Source: Hyphomicrobium sp. CS1GBMeth3
GTDB taxonomy: Bacteria; Pseudomonadota; Alphaproteobacteria; Rhizobiales; Hyphomicrobiaceae
Reading direction: 5' to 3'
Length of the DNA stretch: 64,000 nucleotides
NCBI RefSeq assembly: GCF_900117455.1
Contig: NZ_FPHO01000002.1
Coordinates: 1,054,001-1,118,000, forward strand
The position numbers and the translations under genes are program-made. Numbering within the stretch: the stretch's first letter is position 1; the number at the start of each line of letters is the position of its first letter. Positions 17,402-27,279 of the stretch are shown piece after piece. The notes under the pieces were generated by a model. That model was not told where the DNA came from, searched no databases, and saw only the letters and a list, made by a program, of their open reading frames with translations.

Positions 17402-17994
17402 GACCCACCCTCGGTTCGCGGCTGCACGATCTCGACGATCTCTCCCCACAGCCCGTGGCTAGGGTGCGCGCCCAGTTCAACGCGGATACGCGTTGCGCAA
17501 GCGATGCGGATGGCCCAAACTCGCTCGAGCGGGATGGCGAGCAACACCGATAGCGCCATGCGAATGGCACCTCCGTGCGTCACGACGAGCACGGGCCCGT
17601 CCCGCTTCGCAAGGCGATCCAGCGCTTCCGTGATGCGCGCGCGAACCTCGCGCATCGGCTCGCCGTTGGGTGGCGCCTGCTCGTCGGGGTTCGCATAGAA
17701 CGCCGCGAACAGCGGATCTTGTGCAAGGCTGTCGCGACGTTGGCCATCCCAATCGCCGAAGTCGATCTCGCGCCAAGCCGGATCGATCTCCACAACTTGC
17801 CCCGACACGGCGGCAACCGCGGCGGTCTCGCGCGCCCGTGCGAGCGGCGATGATACGATGGTGACCCACCGGCGCTGCGCGATCTGGCGCTCAACGGCCG
17901 CGCGCCCCATGTCTGAGAGCGGAAGATCGGTGCGGCCAAGCATGACGCCTCCCGCATCCGTCTCACCGTGGCGCAGGAAATCGACGGCGGTCAC
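17398..17994 (-). CDS. cobC: histidine phosphatase, probable alpha-ribazole-5'-phosphate phosphatase
   Basis: A 198-residue phosphoglycerate-mutase-like phosphatase with the catalytic LRHGETDAGG near the N-terminus, SSPLARARETA, EIDFGDWDGQ and VVTHGGAIRMAL. The fold alone would not identify the substrate. Its position between cobT and cobS, with four-base overlaps on both sides (GTGA at 17991-17994 and ATGA at 17398-17401), supports CobC, which dephosphorylates alpha-ribazole phosphate or cobalamin phosphate. It starts at a GTG. Confidence 0.88.
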   Translation of the reverse strand: MTAVDFLRHGETDAGGVMLGRTDLPLSDMGRAAVERQIAQRRWVTIVSSPLARARETAAVAAVSGQVVEIDPAWREIDFGDWDGQRRDSLAQDPLFAAFYANPDEQAPPNGEPMREVRARITEALDRLAKRDGPVLVVTHGGAIRMALSVLLAIPLERVWAIRIACATRIRVELGAHPSHGLWGEIVEIVQPRTEGGS

Positions 17995-19046
17995 GGCGGC
18001 GAGCGGCCCGACACGGCCGCCTCCTCGAACGTCGCCATGCCGTTGTGAAGCGCGCAGGCGAGGCGCAGCACGGAGAGCGCGACGGCCGCACCCGAGCCCT
18101 CGCCGAGCCTCAAGTCGAGACCCAGGACAGGGCGTGCAGCGAGTGCGTCGAGCACGGCGCCGTGTCCTCGCTCAGCGGAGCGGTGCGCATAGATGAGCCA
18201 GGGTTCGCAGGACGGGTTGAGCCGTGTCGCGGCGAGCGCTGCCACGGTGACGATGAAGCCGTCGACAAGCACGGGGCAGCCGGCCTGAGCCGCGGCGACG
18301 ATGGCGCCCGACAGCGCCGCGATCTCGAACCCGCCTACGGCCGCGAGCACACGGCGCGGATCCGTGCCTGCTCCGGCGAGGTCATGGCGCCCTAACCCGG
18401 TTTCGATGATGCGGACCTTGTGCGCGATGCCGTCGGCATCGAGTCCGGTTCCGGCGCCGGCAATTTCCGCTGGCGCTCTGGCGAGCAGTGCGGCGGCAAC
18501 TGCCGCGGCCGCGGTCGTGTTGCCGATGCCCATCTCACCGAAAAGAAAGAGATCGGCAGGAATCGCCCCTTCGACGGCGCGACGCCCGGCGGCGAGCGCG
18601 AAGTCGAGCTCCTCGTCCGTCATCGCCGGCTCGACGGTGAAGTCGCGCGTGCCCGGTCGCCGTTTATCGACGACGACACCCGCGATCGGCTCAGCGGCAC
18701 TCGTGCCGACGTCGATTACCGTCAACGGCACGCCGAGCTGGCGCGCCAGCACCGCGACCGCTGCGCCGCCGGAGGCGAAGTTGCGCAGCATCTCGACGGT
18801 AACCGCCGCGGGATAGGCCGAGATGCCTTGCGCGGAGACGCCATGATCGCCCGCGAACAGGATGATGGGCGCCTTCTCGGCGCGTGGCCGGTCCGTTGCC
18901 TGCAGAGCCGCTAGCGTGATCGCCAGAGTTTCAAGGACGCCGAGCGAGCCCGCAGGCTTGGTGAGCGCCGCCTGGCGGGCGCGGGCCGCCGCGTCGTGGC
19001 GAGCGGACGGTTCGGGACACTGCTTTTCGAGCCAGGTTGAGGACAT
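17991..19046 (-). CDS. cobT: nicotinate-nucleotide-dimethylbenzimidazole phosphoribosyltransferase
   Basis: Makes alpha-ribazole phosphate from dimethylbenzimidazole (the BluB product) and nicotinate mononucleotide. The 351-residue product has LTKPAGSLGVLETLA, FAGDHGVSAQGISAYP, MLRNFASGGAAVAVL, LFGEMGIGNTT and, near the end, RLGEGSGAAVALSVL with the catalytic glutamate. The ATG at 19046 gives the family N-terminus; the frame stays open much further upstream but that part is not CobT-like. It is the first gene of the leftward cobTCS-cobD run. Confidence 0.95.
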   Translation of the reverse strand: MSSTWLEKQCPEPSARHDAAARARQAALTKPAGSLGVLETLAITLAALQATDRPRAEKAPIILFAGDHGVSAQGISAYPAAVTVEMLRNFASGGAAVAVLARQLGVPLTVIDVGTSAAEPIAGVVVDKRRPGTRDFTVEPAMTDEELDFALAAGRRAVEGAIPADLFLFGEMGIGNTTAAAAVAAALLARAPAEIAGAGTGLDADGIAHKVRIIETGLGRHDLAGAGTDPRRVLAAVGGFEIAALSGAIVAAAQAGCPVLVDGFIVTVAALAATRLNPSCEPWLIYAHRSAERGHGAVLDALAARPVLGLDLRLGEGSGAAVALSVLRLACALHNGMATFEEAAVSGRSPP

Positions 19047-19220
19047 GAACTTTCTGCGGGATATCTTTTCTAGAGGCGGCCCAAGCCAATCGCACGCCGG
19101 GCCGGCGCGAGCAACTGCGGCCATGCGGCAGACGGATTGTTGAACGGCTTTCCATGTTGTGACAGCACACTCGCACCGATCTTTTGCCGACCGGTGCCCT
19201 GTTAACCTCGAGGAAGTCCC

Positions 19221-20216
19221 ATGAAGCTCAGGCGGGTGAGCAATGGCGCAACGTCCCGGCTGCAGATCGCGGTCACGGACGGCTGGGTGGATATGGCGCG
19301 CGCGCTGGAAAGCCTCGGCTCCGAGATCTCCGATGAAAATGCGCGACGCTGGTCCGAGGATGTCGTTGCGCTCCTCGCTGCGCCAGCCGATGTTCGCGCG
19401 CGCCTCGCCACCGTAGCCGCGAGCCTTACCCTCTCCGAGGACGATGGACATACGCCCACCCTGCCGTTCGCGCCGCGCTCGTTCCGTGACTTCATGCTCT
19501 ACGAGAGCCATGCCATCGACGCGGCGCGCGGGTTCGTCCGCTCGTTCCTGCCGCGTGCGTGGGGAATCGTGCGGGCCTACGAGGCCGTTCTGGGGCCGCC
19601 GTTTCCACCACTCAAGCCGCACCGGCTCTGGTACCGGCAGCCGATCTACTACATGGGCAATCATCTGGCGTTCGTGTCGGATGGCGATGTAGTGCTACCA
19701 TCCTATACTCGCGCGCTCGATTACGAGCTGGAGCTGGGCTTTGTACTTGCTCGCGAACTCTACGATGCCGATCCCGCTGAAGCGGAGGCGGCCATCGGCG
19801 GCTTCGTGGTCGTCAACGATTTCAGCGCGCGAGACGTACAGCACGACGAGATGCGCTCCGGCTTCGGGCCACAAAAGGCCAAGCACTTCTGCAACGGCAT
19901 GTCGGCCATCATGGTGAGCGCCGACGAGATCCTGCCGCGCTGGCGCGATCTCAATGGGTTCGTGCGCATCAACGGCAAGCTCATTGCCACGCCGTCGAGT
20001 GCAGACCCGCCCTGGTCTCTCGGCGAAGCGCTCGCGCATGCCTCACGCTCGGAGCGCCTTCGTCCCGGCGAGCTGTTCGCGACGGGGACACTTCCCGGCG
20101 GCAGCGGCATCGAGACGGGACGGCTACTCGCCGTCGGCGACGTGGTGGAGATCGGCATCGAGGGCATCGGCACGTTGACCAATCGCATCGTCGACAAAGA
20201 TGGACGCACAGCATGA
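19221..20216 (+). CDS. fumarylacetoacetate hydrolase family protein
   Basis: The 331-residue product has the FAH C-terminal fold: YESHAIDAARGF, LWYRQPIYYMGNH, the metal-site region DYELELGFVLARE (E-x-E), FVVVNDFSARDVQ and GELFATGTLPGGSGIETGR. These are Mg-dependent C-C hydrolases or isomerases of ring-cleavage products; the substrate is not clear. The next gene starts in an ATGA overlap, so the pair is translationally coupled. It is divergent from cobT with about 170 bases between. Confidence 0.85.
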   Translation: MKLRRVSNGATSRLQIAVTDGWVDMARALESLGSEISDENARRWSEDVVALLAAPADVRARLATVAASLTLSEDDGHTPTLPFAPRSFRDFMLYESHAIDAARGFVRSFLPRAWGIVRAYEAVLGPPFPPLKPHRLWYRQPIYYMGNHLAFVSDGDVVLPSYTRALDYELELGFVLARELYDADPAEAEAAIGGFVVVNDFSARDVQHDEMRSGFGPQKAKHFCNGMSAIMVSADEILPRWRDLNGFVRINGKLIATPSSADPPWSLGEALAHASRSERLRPGELFATGTLPGGSGIETGRLLAVGDVVEIGIEGIGTLTNRIVDKDGRTA

Positions 20217-20971
20217 AAGTCATCGATCTCTCGAAGCCCGTGCGCTTCAACCGTGACGATCCGTTCTTCATGCGGGTCAAGGTCAAGCACAAGCCGCACC
20301 GGCTCGCAAAGCTGCTCGTGCGTCTCTTGGGCCTGCCGTTCCGGCTGTTTCCGCGCGACTTCGTGGGCTGGGCCGACGATACGTTCAGCATGGGTGTGCA
20401 CGCGACGACGCACATCGATGCGCCGTGGCACTACGGACCGACCTCCGCAGGCGAGCGTGCGCAGACCATCGACGAGATCCCGCTCGATCGCTGCTTCGGT
20501 CCCGGCGTCGTGCTCGACCTGACGCACAAGGCGGACGACGATCCGATCACCGTCGCCGACATGGAAGCGGCCCTCACCAAATCCGGGGCGACGCTCACAG
20601 ACCGCACGATCGTTCTCATTCGCACCGGCCGCGACCGGCTCATGGACACAAAGGCGTTCTGGAAGACGGGCACGGGCATGAGCGCGGAGGCGACCGAGTG
20701 GCTCCTCGACCGGGGCGTCACCGTCATGGGCATCGACCAGTGGGGGTGGGATCTGCCGTTTCGGGCCCAGATCGCCAAGGCGCGCGCCACGAACGACGCC
20801 ACCCTGTTCTGGGAGGCACACCGCGTCGGGCAGCGGCGCCCCTATTGGCACATGGAGCAGCTGACGAACCTCGGCGCCCTGCCGCCACACGGCTTCGAGG
20901 TGGCCGTGTTTCCGTTGAAGATTGTCGGGGCGTCGGCCGCGCCGGCGCGGGTCGTCGCGATCGTCCGCTGA
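20213..20971 (+). CDS. cyclase-family (kynurenine formamidase-like) metal hydrolase
   Basis: A 252-residue protein with the metal-binding signature HATTHIDAPWHYG (HxTHxD) plus ILIRTG-like VLIRTGRDRLM and a C-terminal PLKIVGASAAPARVVAIV, the pattern of the cyclase/KynB superfamily. Members hydrolyse amides or lactones such as N-formylkynurenine or isatin. Coupled by ATGA to the FAH-family gene, it suggests a two-step hydrolysis of a cyclic or aromatic-derived compound; the substrate is unknown. Confidence 0.82.
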   Translation: MKVIDLSKPVRFNRDDPFFMRVKVKHKPHRLAKLLVRLLGLPFRLFPRDFVGWADDTFSMGVHATTHIDAPWHYGPTSAGERAQTIDEIPLDRCFGPGVVLDLTHKADDDPITVADMEAALTKSGATLTDRTIVLIRTGRDRLMDTKAFWKTGTGMSAEATEWLLDRGVTVMGIDQWGWDLPFRAQIAKARATNDATLFWEAHRVGQRRPYWHMEQLTNLGALPPHGFEVAVFPLKIVGASAAPARVVAIVR

Positions 20972-21074
20972 GAGATTATCTCGCAACACACTGATTATGC
21001 AGGAATTGCTCTCAAATTCGGGGACATCCGAGACCTTCGCGCGGCTGGGGTTCTAAACAAAGGGGCTGCGGATC

Positions 21075-21108
21075 GGGAATTTTTCCCTATAATGCGGGAT
21101 ATTATCCC
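21075..21108. promoter_or_regulatory. two adjacent inverted repeats, operator-like
   Basis: Within 34 bases there are two inverted repeats: GGGAA-TTT-TTCCC (21075-21087) and GGGATA-T-TATCCC (21096-21108), joined by TATAATGC, which could be a -10 box. They are A/T-rich against a GC-rich background and sit just upstream of a small basic orphan gene. The arrangement looks like a promoter with a helix-turn-helix repressor operator, but no regulator gene is adjacent. Confidence 0.4.
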
Positions 21109-21140
21109 ATAACAAAAAATCAGTCCGCCGCAGGCTCTGC

Positions 21141-21365
21141 ATGAAGTCCCCTAAGCCCGAACCCGTGCACACGCAGCTCGACCCCAGCCATCCCAACTAC
21201 GACGCGATCCTACTCAAGAGGTCGCGACTCGAGGCGCACCGGCGGCGGCGGCTCGAGAACAGCGGAGAGCTGGCGCCGCGCGACTGGGGGAAGGGGAAGC
21301 CGGCAGCCAAAACCGTGAAAAAGCCCCGCGCGGGTAGCAAGGGGCGCTCGACGAGCAAGGCCTGA
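21141..21365 (+). CDS. small basic protein, unrecognised
   Basis: A 74-residue frame, [21 protein letters not shown], then [17 protein letters not shown] and a lysine/alanine-rich tail ending [11 protein letters not shown] do not recognise a family. The second half is strongly basic, as in small nucleic-acid-binding proteins, with no signal peptide or helix for a membrane. No good ribosome site is seen before the ATG, which lowers confidence. The operator-like repeats at 21075-21108 lie directly upstream. Confidence 0.45.
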   Translation: MKSPKPEPVHTQLDPSHPNYDAILLKRSRLEAHRRRRLENSGELAPRDWGKGKPAAKTVKKPRAGSKGRSTSKA

Positions 21366-21454
21366 CCGGGGCGCACACGGCGCTCACGCTTGAACCCGTG
21401 ACGGGCGGCCCCATCTCTCCCCTGACGCCAGCCAGATTGGGGAGGTTTTCGGAT

Positions 21455-22360
21455 ATGGCTCACTCCACCCGCTCCGACGCGGATCCCGATGCCGCCAATC
21501 TCGCGGCCGACATGCAGAGCCTTTTTCCAAAGTTTGAGCCGTCGCGGCGCGAGGCCGTGCTGACAACACTGGCCACGGGGTTTGCGCTCGCGACGCAGCC
21601 GGTGGCGGCCGAGACGACAATCACCACCGATACCCAAGGCCTCAAGGCGGGCGAGGTGCAGATCGACGCTGCGGATCGCAAGATCCCGGCCTATCGCGCC
21701 AACCCCGCCACGGGCGGCCCGTTCCCGGTCGTCCTCGTCGTGCAGGAGATCTTCGGCGTTCACGAGCACATCAAGGACGTGTGCCGCCGGCTTGCGAAAG
21801 CCGGGTATCTCGCGATCGCGCCGGAGATGTACGTGCGCCAGGGAGACGTCTCCAATCTCAAGAGCATCGACGAGATCCGCGCGGTCGTGGCGAAGGTGCC
21901 GGACGCGCAGGTGATGAGCGATCTCGATGCGGCCGTTGCCTATACCGCGACCTCGAATGGTGACGTAGCGCGCCTTGCTATCACGGGCTTCTGCTGGGGC
22001 GGGCGGATCACATGGCTCTACGCGGCGCACAATCCCAAGGTCAAAGCCGGCGTGGCCTGGTATGGGCGCCTCGTAGGTGAGGCATCAGCGTTGACGCCGA
22101 AGCATCCGGTCGACGTTGCCGAAGATCTCAAGGCGCCGGTGCTCGGTCTCTATGGCGGCGCCGATCAGGGCATTCCGCTGGACACCGTGGCTACCATGCG
22201 TGCGGCTTGCGAAAAAGCCGGCAAGACCTGCGAGATCGTCGCCTTCAAAGATGCGCCGCATGCGTTCCACGCCGACTACAGACCGAGCTATCGCGCCGAG
22301 CCTGCCAGGGAAGGCTGGTCACGGCTTCTCGATTGGCTCAAGCGGCACGGCATCTCGTAG
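21455..22360 (+). CDS. dienelactone hydrolase family protein, probably exported
   Basis: An alpha/beta hydrolase of 301 residues. The catalytic blocks are [22 protein letters not shown], then ITGFCWGGR with the nucleophile cysteine (G-x-C-x-G), [11 protein letters not shown] (aspartate) and APHAFHADY (histidine). Residues 25-50 ([25 protein letters not shown]) read like a twin-arginine-less Sec or atypical signal region. GGGGAGG nine bases before 21455 fixes the start. It could act on dienelactones or similar esters; the real substrate is unknown. Confidence 0.88.
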   Translation: MAHSTRSDADPDAANLAADMQSLFPKFEPSRREAVLTTLATGFALATQPVAAETTITTDTQGLKAGEVQIDAADRKIPAYRANPATGGPFPVVLVVQEIFGVHEHIKDVCRRLAKAGYLAIAPEMYVRQGDVSNLKSIDEIRAVVAKVPDAQVMSDLDAAVAYTATSNGDVARLAITGFCWGGRITWLYAAHNPKVKAGVAWYGRLVGEASALTPKHPVDVAEDLKAPVLGLYGGADQGIPLDTVATMRAACEKAGKTCEIVAFKDAPHAFHADYRPSYRAEPAREGWSRLLDWLKRHGIS

Positions 22361-22369
22361 ACCTAAGAA

Positions 22370-22636
22370 TTACAGACCGACCGTCAGCAGACCTGACCGC
22401 GATTCAACGCTGTAGGTTCCGTGGAACGGCTGATCACACAGAGGCCCGGAGCAGAATGTGCCCTTTAGATCGAAGTCGAAGCCGTTCCCCATCTCGATCA
22501 TTTCGGCGATCCGCGCTTCGACAATTTCATTCTCTGTGCGGAACATGACGCTCTGGCCGCGCTCGGGATAGAGCAATGCCCATTGCAGGGCCGGCTTGTC
22601 GGGTCCGTCTGTGACGGTCACGGACTTGTCAGTCAT
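22370..22636 (-). CDS. conserved-looking hypothetical protein, 88 residues
   Basis: Reads MTDKSVTVTDGPDKPALQWALL, MFRTENEIVEARIAEMIEM and FCSGPLCDQPFHGTYSVES. It is acidic, soluble and without a signal peptide. I do not recognise a family. GGAGGT before the ATG at 22636 supports translation; a longer reading to 22720 has no such site. It is convergent with the dienelactone hydrolase gene, only nine bases away. Confidence 0.65.
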   Translation of the reverse strand: MTDKSVTVTDGPDKPALQWALLYPERGQSVMFRTENEIVEARIAEMIEMGNGFDFDLKGTFCSGPLCDQPFHGTYSVESRSGLLTVGL

Positions 22637-22995
22637 CGGCACCTCCATGCATTCGGTAACGCAAGGCGAAGAGAAGGGTTGCGGAGACCATTGATGCTTC
22701 GGCCGCATGTCCGGAACCATTTGGACGGGCCGGACGTTCGTCTCGCATCACGGCTCACCCTCGGCCGTGTTTCGTTCCCTCCCCTTGACCCCCGGGTGCC
22801 CCCTCCCCCGGGGGTTGTCGTATTGTATGATGCACGTCGGTCTCTCCCCGTGAATCAAGACGCGGCGATGCATGGCAAAGCGTGGCAAAACTCACCAGTT
22901 TACTCAAACATAGTTACCGCGTAATACGTTGGTCTTGTCCTGCCGTTAAACGACCGTGCCCCCTTCGGTCTTCCCTCCCACAACTGGACTCCACC
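22637..22995. other. intergenic region upstream of the RND efflux genes
   Basis: About 360 bases without a credible gene. It holds a C/G run with the palindrome CCCCCGGGGG near 22806 and a moderately A/T-rich part (22880-22940) that is the likely promoter area of the efflux operon. I see no clear repressor operator and no adjacent TetR or MarR gene. Confidence 0.5.
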
Positions 22996-24120
22996 ATGCT
23001 GACATTGCCCCGTCTCGCTGCAGCGCTCCTTTTCGCTGGCTGTTTGGCCCAAGCAGCCGCCGCGCAGGCACCCGGCGGTACGCCGCCACCGCCGAGCGTG
23101 ATCGTGGAAACGGTGAAGCTCCATGACGTGGCGGAAGAATCGACGTTCACCGGCCGCGTGCAGGCGATCGACAAGGTTTCAATCCGCGCGCGTATCGACG
23201 GCTTCCTTGCCAGCCGCGGCTTCGACGAAGGCAGCGAGGTGAAGCGCGACCAGATCCTTTTCACGCTCGAGCGCGCGCCCTACGAGGCGGCTCTCGCTCA
23301 GGCCGAAGCGGGCCTCGCCAGCGCTCGCGCCGCTCTCGAGCTCGCTCAGGCCACTTACGATCGCACGAAGGAACTCGCCGGCCGGGGCACCGCTTCTCTG
23401 TCGGCTCTCGATGATGCGACCTCCAAATTGTCTCAGGCGCACGCCGAAGTGCGTAACCGCGACGCGGCCCTGACAAAGGCCAAGCTGGATCTCAGCTACA
23501 CTGAAATCCGCGCACCGATGGACGGGCGGACCGGCCGCGCGACGTACTCAGTTGGCGAGTACGTGAGCCCATCCAGCAATCCCCTGCTCACGCTCGTGCG
23601 TCAGGATCCGATGTACGTGGCCTTCCCGGTGCCGCAGCGCTCGTTGCTCGCTGTACGCAAGGAGGGGCTCACCGCGGAATCCGTCGTGGTGCGGCTCAGA
23701 CTGCCTGACGGCAGCACCTACGATCAGGACGGCACGATCAAGTTTTCGGAGCCGCAAAGCAATACCGGCACCGACACGGTGACGGTGCGTGCCGAGATTC
23801 CCAACCCGCAGCGCTTGCTCGTGGACCAGCAGATCGTCGGCGTCAGCGTGGTCGCAAAAGAACCGGATCATAAGCTCATGATCTCTCAGGCGGCTATTCT
23901 GCTCGATCAGCAAGGCGCCTACGTGCTGGCGGTGACACCCGAGAACAAGGTTGAGATCCGCCGCGTCGAGGTGGGCGAGCAGCGCGGCCCGCTGATCATC
24001 GTGAAGGGCGGGCTCGCCGAGGGCGATCGCGTCATCATCAGCGGACATCAGAAGGTTCGGCCAGGCATCGTCGTCGAGCCGAGTGAATTCCAATCGGGCG
24101 CTGGCCTCGAGCAGCAATAG
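22996..24120 (+). CDS. RND efflux periplasmic adaptor (membrane fusion protein)
   Basis: A 374-residue exported adaptor: signal region MLTLPRLAAALLFAGCLAQAAAAQ, then the first barrel strand FTGRVQAIDKVSIRARIDGFL, a lipoyl/hairpin domain with long alanine-rich helices (RAALELAQATYDRTKEL), LDLSYTEIRAPMDGR and a C-terminal membrane-proximal domain. A Cys at position 16 of the signal is not in a perfect lipobox. It links the RND pump to an outer-membrane channel, which is not encoded nearby. The permease starts nine bases later. Confidence 0.92.
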   Translation: MLTLPRLAAALLFAGCLAQAAAAQAPGGTPPPPSVIVETVKLHDVAEESTFTGRVQAIDKVSIRARIDGFLASRGFDEGSEVKRDQILFTLERAPYEAALAQAEAGLASARAALELAQATYDRTKELAGRGTASLSALDDATSKLSQAHAEVRNRDAALTKAKLDLSYTEIRAPMDGRTGRATYSVGEYVSPSSNPLLTLVRQDPMYVAFPVPQRSLLAVRKEGLTAESVVVRLRLPDGSTYDQDGTIKFSEPQSNTGTDTVTVRAEIPNPQRLLVDQQIVGVSVVAKEPDHKLMISQAAILLDQQGAYVLAVTPENKVEIRRVEVGEQRGPLIIVKGGLAEGDRVIISGHQKVRPGIVVEPSEFQSGAGLEQQ

Positions 24121-24129
24121 GGCGGCGTC

Positions 24130-27100
24130 ATGATCTTCGACCTTTTCATTCGCCGTCCCCGCCTTGCGATGGTCGTGTCCATCGTGATCACGCTGGCCGG
24201 CCTCATTGCCATGCGCGTCATCCCGGTAGCGCAGTATCCAGAAATCGCGCCGCCGACGGTGCGTGTCAGCGCGACGTATGCGGGCGCTGACGCCGAGACG
24301 GTCGAGGAAAGCGTCGCGCAGCCGCTCGAGAATGCCATCAACGGCGTCACCGACATGCGCTACATGAAGTCGACGTCGGCCAACGACGGTTCCTACTCTC
24401 TGACCGTCTCGTTCCTGCTCGGCACCGATCCGGACATCGATACTGTGAACGTGCAGAACCGCGCCAATCTGGCGACGGCCAAGCTACCCGAGGAGGTACG
24501 CCGCACGGGCCTCACCATCGCCAAGGTCTCGACGGACCTCCTGCAGGTGTTCCTGTTCTACTCGCCCGAGGGCGACAAGGACGGGCTGTTCCTGTCGAAC
24601 TTCGTCACGCTCAACATCCTCGACGAGATCAAGCGCGTGCCGGGTGTCGGCGATGCCTCGATCTTCGGCGCACGCGACTACTCGATGCGCATCTGGATCA
24701 ATCCGGAGCGGCTCGCGAACTTCGACCTCTCGACGCAGGACGTGATCGCGGCGGTCCAGACCCAGAACGTCCAGGCGGCGGCCGGCCGCATCGGCGCGGC
24801 GCCCTTGTCGCCCGATCAGCGGCTGCAGCTCACGGTGACCACCAAGGGGCGCCTGACCAGCGTCGAGGAGTTCGAAAACATCATCGTCCGGGCACAGAGC
24901 GACGGCTCGTTCGTGCGCGTGCGCGACGTGGCCCGCGTCGAGCTCGAAGCAGCGACGTTCGACAGCGAGGCGCTTTACAACGGCAAGCCGGCGGCACCCG
25001 TCGGTGTCTATCTCTCGCCGGGCGCGAACGCGGTCAACGTGGCGACGGCGGTCTCCAAGCGGCTCGATGAGCTCCGGACGCGCTTCCCGGCCGGCGTGGA
25101 GTTCGCCTACGTCTACAACACCGCCGACTTCGTCTCAGCGATGATCGACAAGGTGATCGACACGCTGATCGAGGCCTTCGTACTGGTCGCGCTGGTTGTC
25201 TTCGTGTTCCTCGGGCGATTGCGGCCTACGCTGATCCCCTTGATCGCCGTGCCCGTCGCCATCATAGGCGCCCTCGCCGTGCTCTACGCCATGGGCTACT
25301 CGGCGAATACCATATCCCTGCTCGCACTCGTGCTCGCGATCGGCATCGTGGTTGACGACGCCATCATCGTGGTGGAGAACGTCGAGCGCGTGATGCACGA
25401 GGAGCCACATCTCACTCCGGCAGAGGCAACGCACAAGGCGATGACCGAGATCGCGGGGCCCGTGATCGCGATCACGCTCGTGCTGCTTTCGGTGTTCGTG
25501 CCGGTGGCGTTCCTGCCCGGCTCGTCGGGCGTGCTGTTCCGCCAGTTCGCGATCACGATCTCGGCGGCCATGGTCATCTCGGCCATCAACGCGCTTACGC
25601 TCTCGCCGGCGCTTTGCGCGATGCTGCTCAAGCCCGGCCACCCCGTCGGCATCATGCAGCGGATCACCGGCGCCATTGACCGCACGGCTGAGGGCTATGC
25701 GAGCGTCGTGCGCCGACTCGTTGCCGTTTCATCCGCAAGCATCGTGGCGCTCATCCTGATCTGCGCTGCGACCTACTTCATCTTCGCGCGCACGCCCTCC
25801 GGCTTCCTCCCCGACGAGGACAAGGGCTTCATCATCACCGTCGTCAACTTGCCGGCGGGCGCCTCGCTCAACCGTACGGCCGAGGCTGCCGCGAAGGCAT
25901 CGGCTATCGTTCGCAACGATCCGGCCGTGGAGACGGTCACGACCGTGCTTGGCCTCGACTTCCTCGGTGGCGGCTCGGCTTCGAATGGCGGCGTCATGTT
26001 TGTGCGCCTCAAGCCGTACGAGGAGCGCACTGCGGCGAATATGCACTCGACCGTGGTGGCCCGGCGGCTTACCGGCGCGCTTGCCGGCGTGCCCGACGGC
26101 AACATGATCGCGCTCAATCCGCCCTCGATCTCGGGCCTCGGCCAGGTGGGCGGTTTCGAGTACGTGCTCGAGGCATTGCAGGGGCAAAGCCCGGCCGACA
26201 TGGCCGCCGTCATGCGCTCGCTTGCGGTGAATGCGAACCAAAGGCCGGAGCTTGCGGCCGTGTTCTCGACGTTCGAAGCCGAGACTCCGCAGATCCGTCT
26301 GGACATCGACCGTGACAAGACGCGTGCGCTCAACATCACGCTGTCGGACGTGTTCGCAGCACTGCAGGCCACGCTCGGCGGGTACTACGTCAACGATTTC
26401 AACTTGTACGGCCGCACCTGGACGGTGCGCATGATGGCGGAAAGCAAATATCGCAGCTCGATCAACGATATTTCGGCCATCTACGTCAAGAACGCCGCCG
26501 GTGAGATGACGCCGCTCGCGAGCATCGCCGATGTTCGCCTCGACGTCGGGCCGCGAACGATCACGCGCTACAACAACTATCGCGCAATCTCCATCAACGG
26601 CAGTCCCGGTCCGGGACGCGGCCCGGGCGAAGCGATTGAGGCGATGCAGGAAGTGTCGGCGCAGACGCTGCCTGACGGCTATGCCTATGAGTGGACGGGG
26701 CAAGCCCTGGAGCAGATCGAATCCGCGGGGCAAACTACCATCGTGCTCGGCCTGGCGCTGGTGTTCGCCTATCTGTTCTTGGTCGCGCTCTATGAGAGCT
26801 GGATGATTCCCATACCTGTGCTGCTGTCCGTGGCCGTATCGGTGTTGGGTGCCATCGCGACACTTTGGGTGCTCGGTATGAGCTTCACCCTCTACGCACA
26901 GATCGGGCTCGTGGTGCTGATCGCGCTCGCGGCGAAGAACGCGATCCTGATCGTGGCGTTCTCCATCGAGCGGCGCGCGGCAGGCGACTCGCTGCTCGAG
27001 TCGGCGGTCGACGGGGCGCGGCTGCGCTTCCGGCCGGTCATGATGACCAGCTTCGCGTTCATCATGGGCCTCGTTCCCCTGGTGATCGCCAACGGCCCCG

Positions 27101-27264
27101 GCGCGGACAGCATGATCGCGGTCGGCGTGCCCGTGCTCGCCGGCATGCTGGCGGCGGCGCTGTTCGGTATCTTCCTCATTCCAATGCTTTATGTGGTATT
27201 CCAGCGCCTGACAGAGGGGCGGCGCGGAAATGCCGAGGTTAAGGACGTCACGCCCAGTCCCTAG
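24130..27264 (+). CDS. RND multidrug efflux permease (AcrB/MexF type)
   Basis: Proton-driven inner-membrane pump of 1044 residues, the normal HAE-1 length, with 12 helices and two large periplasmic loops. [39 protein letters not shown], the helix-4 [18 protein letters not shown] with the paired aspartates, [17 protein letters not shown] and [12 protein letters not shown] are diagnostic. Substrates cannot be told. It forms an operon with the adaptor and probably with the small membrane protein downstream. Confidence 0.95.
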   Translation: MIFDLFIRRPRLAMVVSIVITLAGLIAMRVIPVAQYPEIAPPTVRVSATYAGADAETVEESVAQPLENAINGVTDMRYMKSTSANDGSYSLTVSFLLGTDPDIDTVNVQNRANLATAKLPEEVRRTGLTIAKVSTDLLQVFLFYSPEGDKDGLFLSNFVTLNILDEIKRVPGVGDASIFGARDYSMRIWINPERLANFDLSTQDVIAAVQTQNVQAAAGRIGAAPLSPDQRLQLTVTTKGRLTSVEEFENIIVRAQSDGSFVRVRDVARVELEAATFDSEALYNGKPAAPVGVYLSPGANAVNVATAVSKRLDELRTRFPAGVEFAYVYNTADFVSAMIDKVIDTLIEAFVLVALVVFVFLGRLRPTLIPLIAVPVAIIGALAVLYAMGYSANTISLLALVLAIGIVVDDAIIVVENVERVMHEEPHLTPAEATHKAMTEIAGPVIAITLVLLSVFVPVAFLPGSSGVLFRQFAITISAAMVISAINALTLSPALCAMLLKPGHPVGIMQRITGAIDRTAEGYASVVRRLVAVSSASIVALILICAATYFIFARTPSGFLPDEDKGFIITVVNLPAGASLNRTAEAAAKASAIVRNDPAVETVTTVLGLDFLGGGSASNGGVMFVRLKPYEERTAANMHSTVVARRLTGALAGVPDGNMIALNPPSISGLGQVGGFEYVLEALQGQSPADMAAVMRSLAVNANQRPELAAVFSTFEAETPQIRLDIDRDKTRALNITLSDVFAALQATLGGYYVNDFNLYGRTWTVRMMAESKYRSSINDISAIYVKNAAGEMTPLASIADVRLDVGPRTITRYNNYRAISINGSPGPGRGPGEAIEAMQEVSAQTLPDGYAYEWTGQALEQIESAGQTTIVLGLALVFAYLFLVALYESWMIPIPVLLSVAVSVLGAIATLWVLGMSFTLYAQIGLVVLIALAAKNAILIVAFSIERRAAGDSLLESAVDGARLRFRPVMMTSFAFIMGLVPLVIANGPGADSMIAVGVPVLAGMLAAALFGIFLIPMLYVVFQRLTEGRRGNAEVKDVTPSP

Positions 27265-27279
27265 ACAGAGTGCCCCACC

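Noticed and set aside
25729..26733. 334-residue antisense frame in the RND permease
   Set aside because: Shadow of the permease codon pattern; no recognisable domain.
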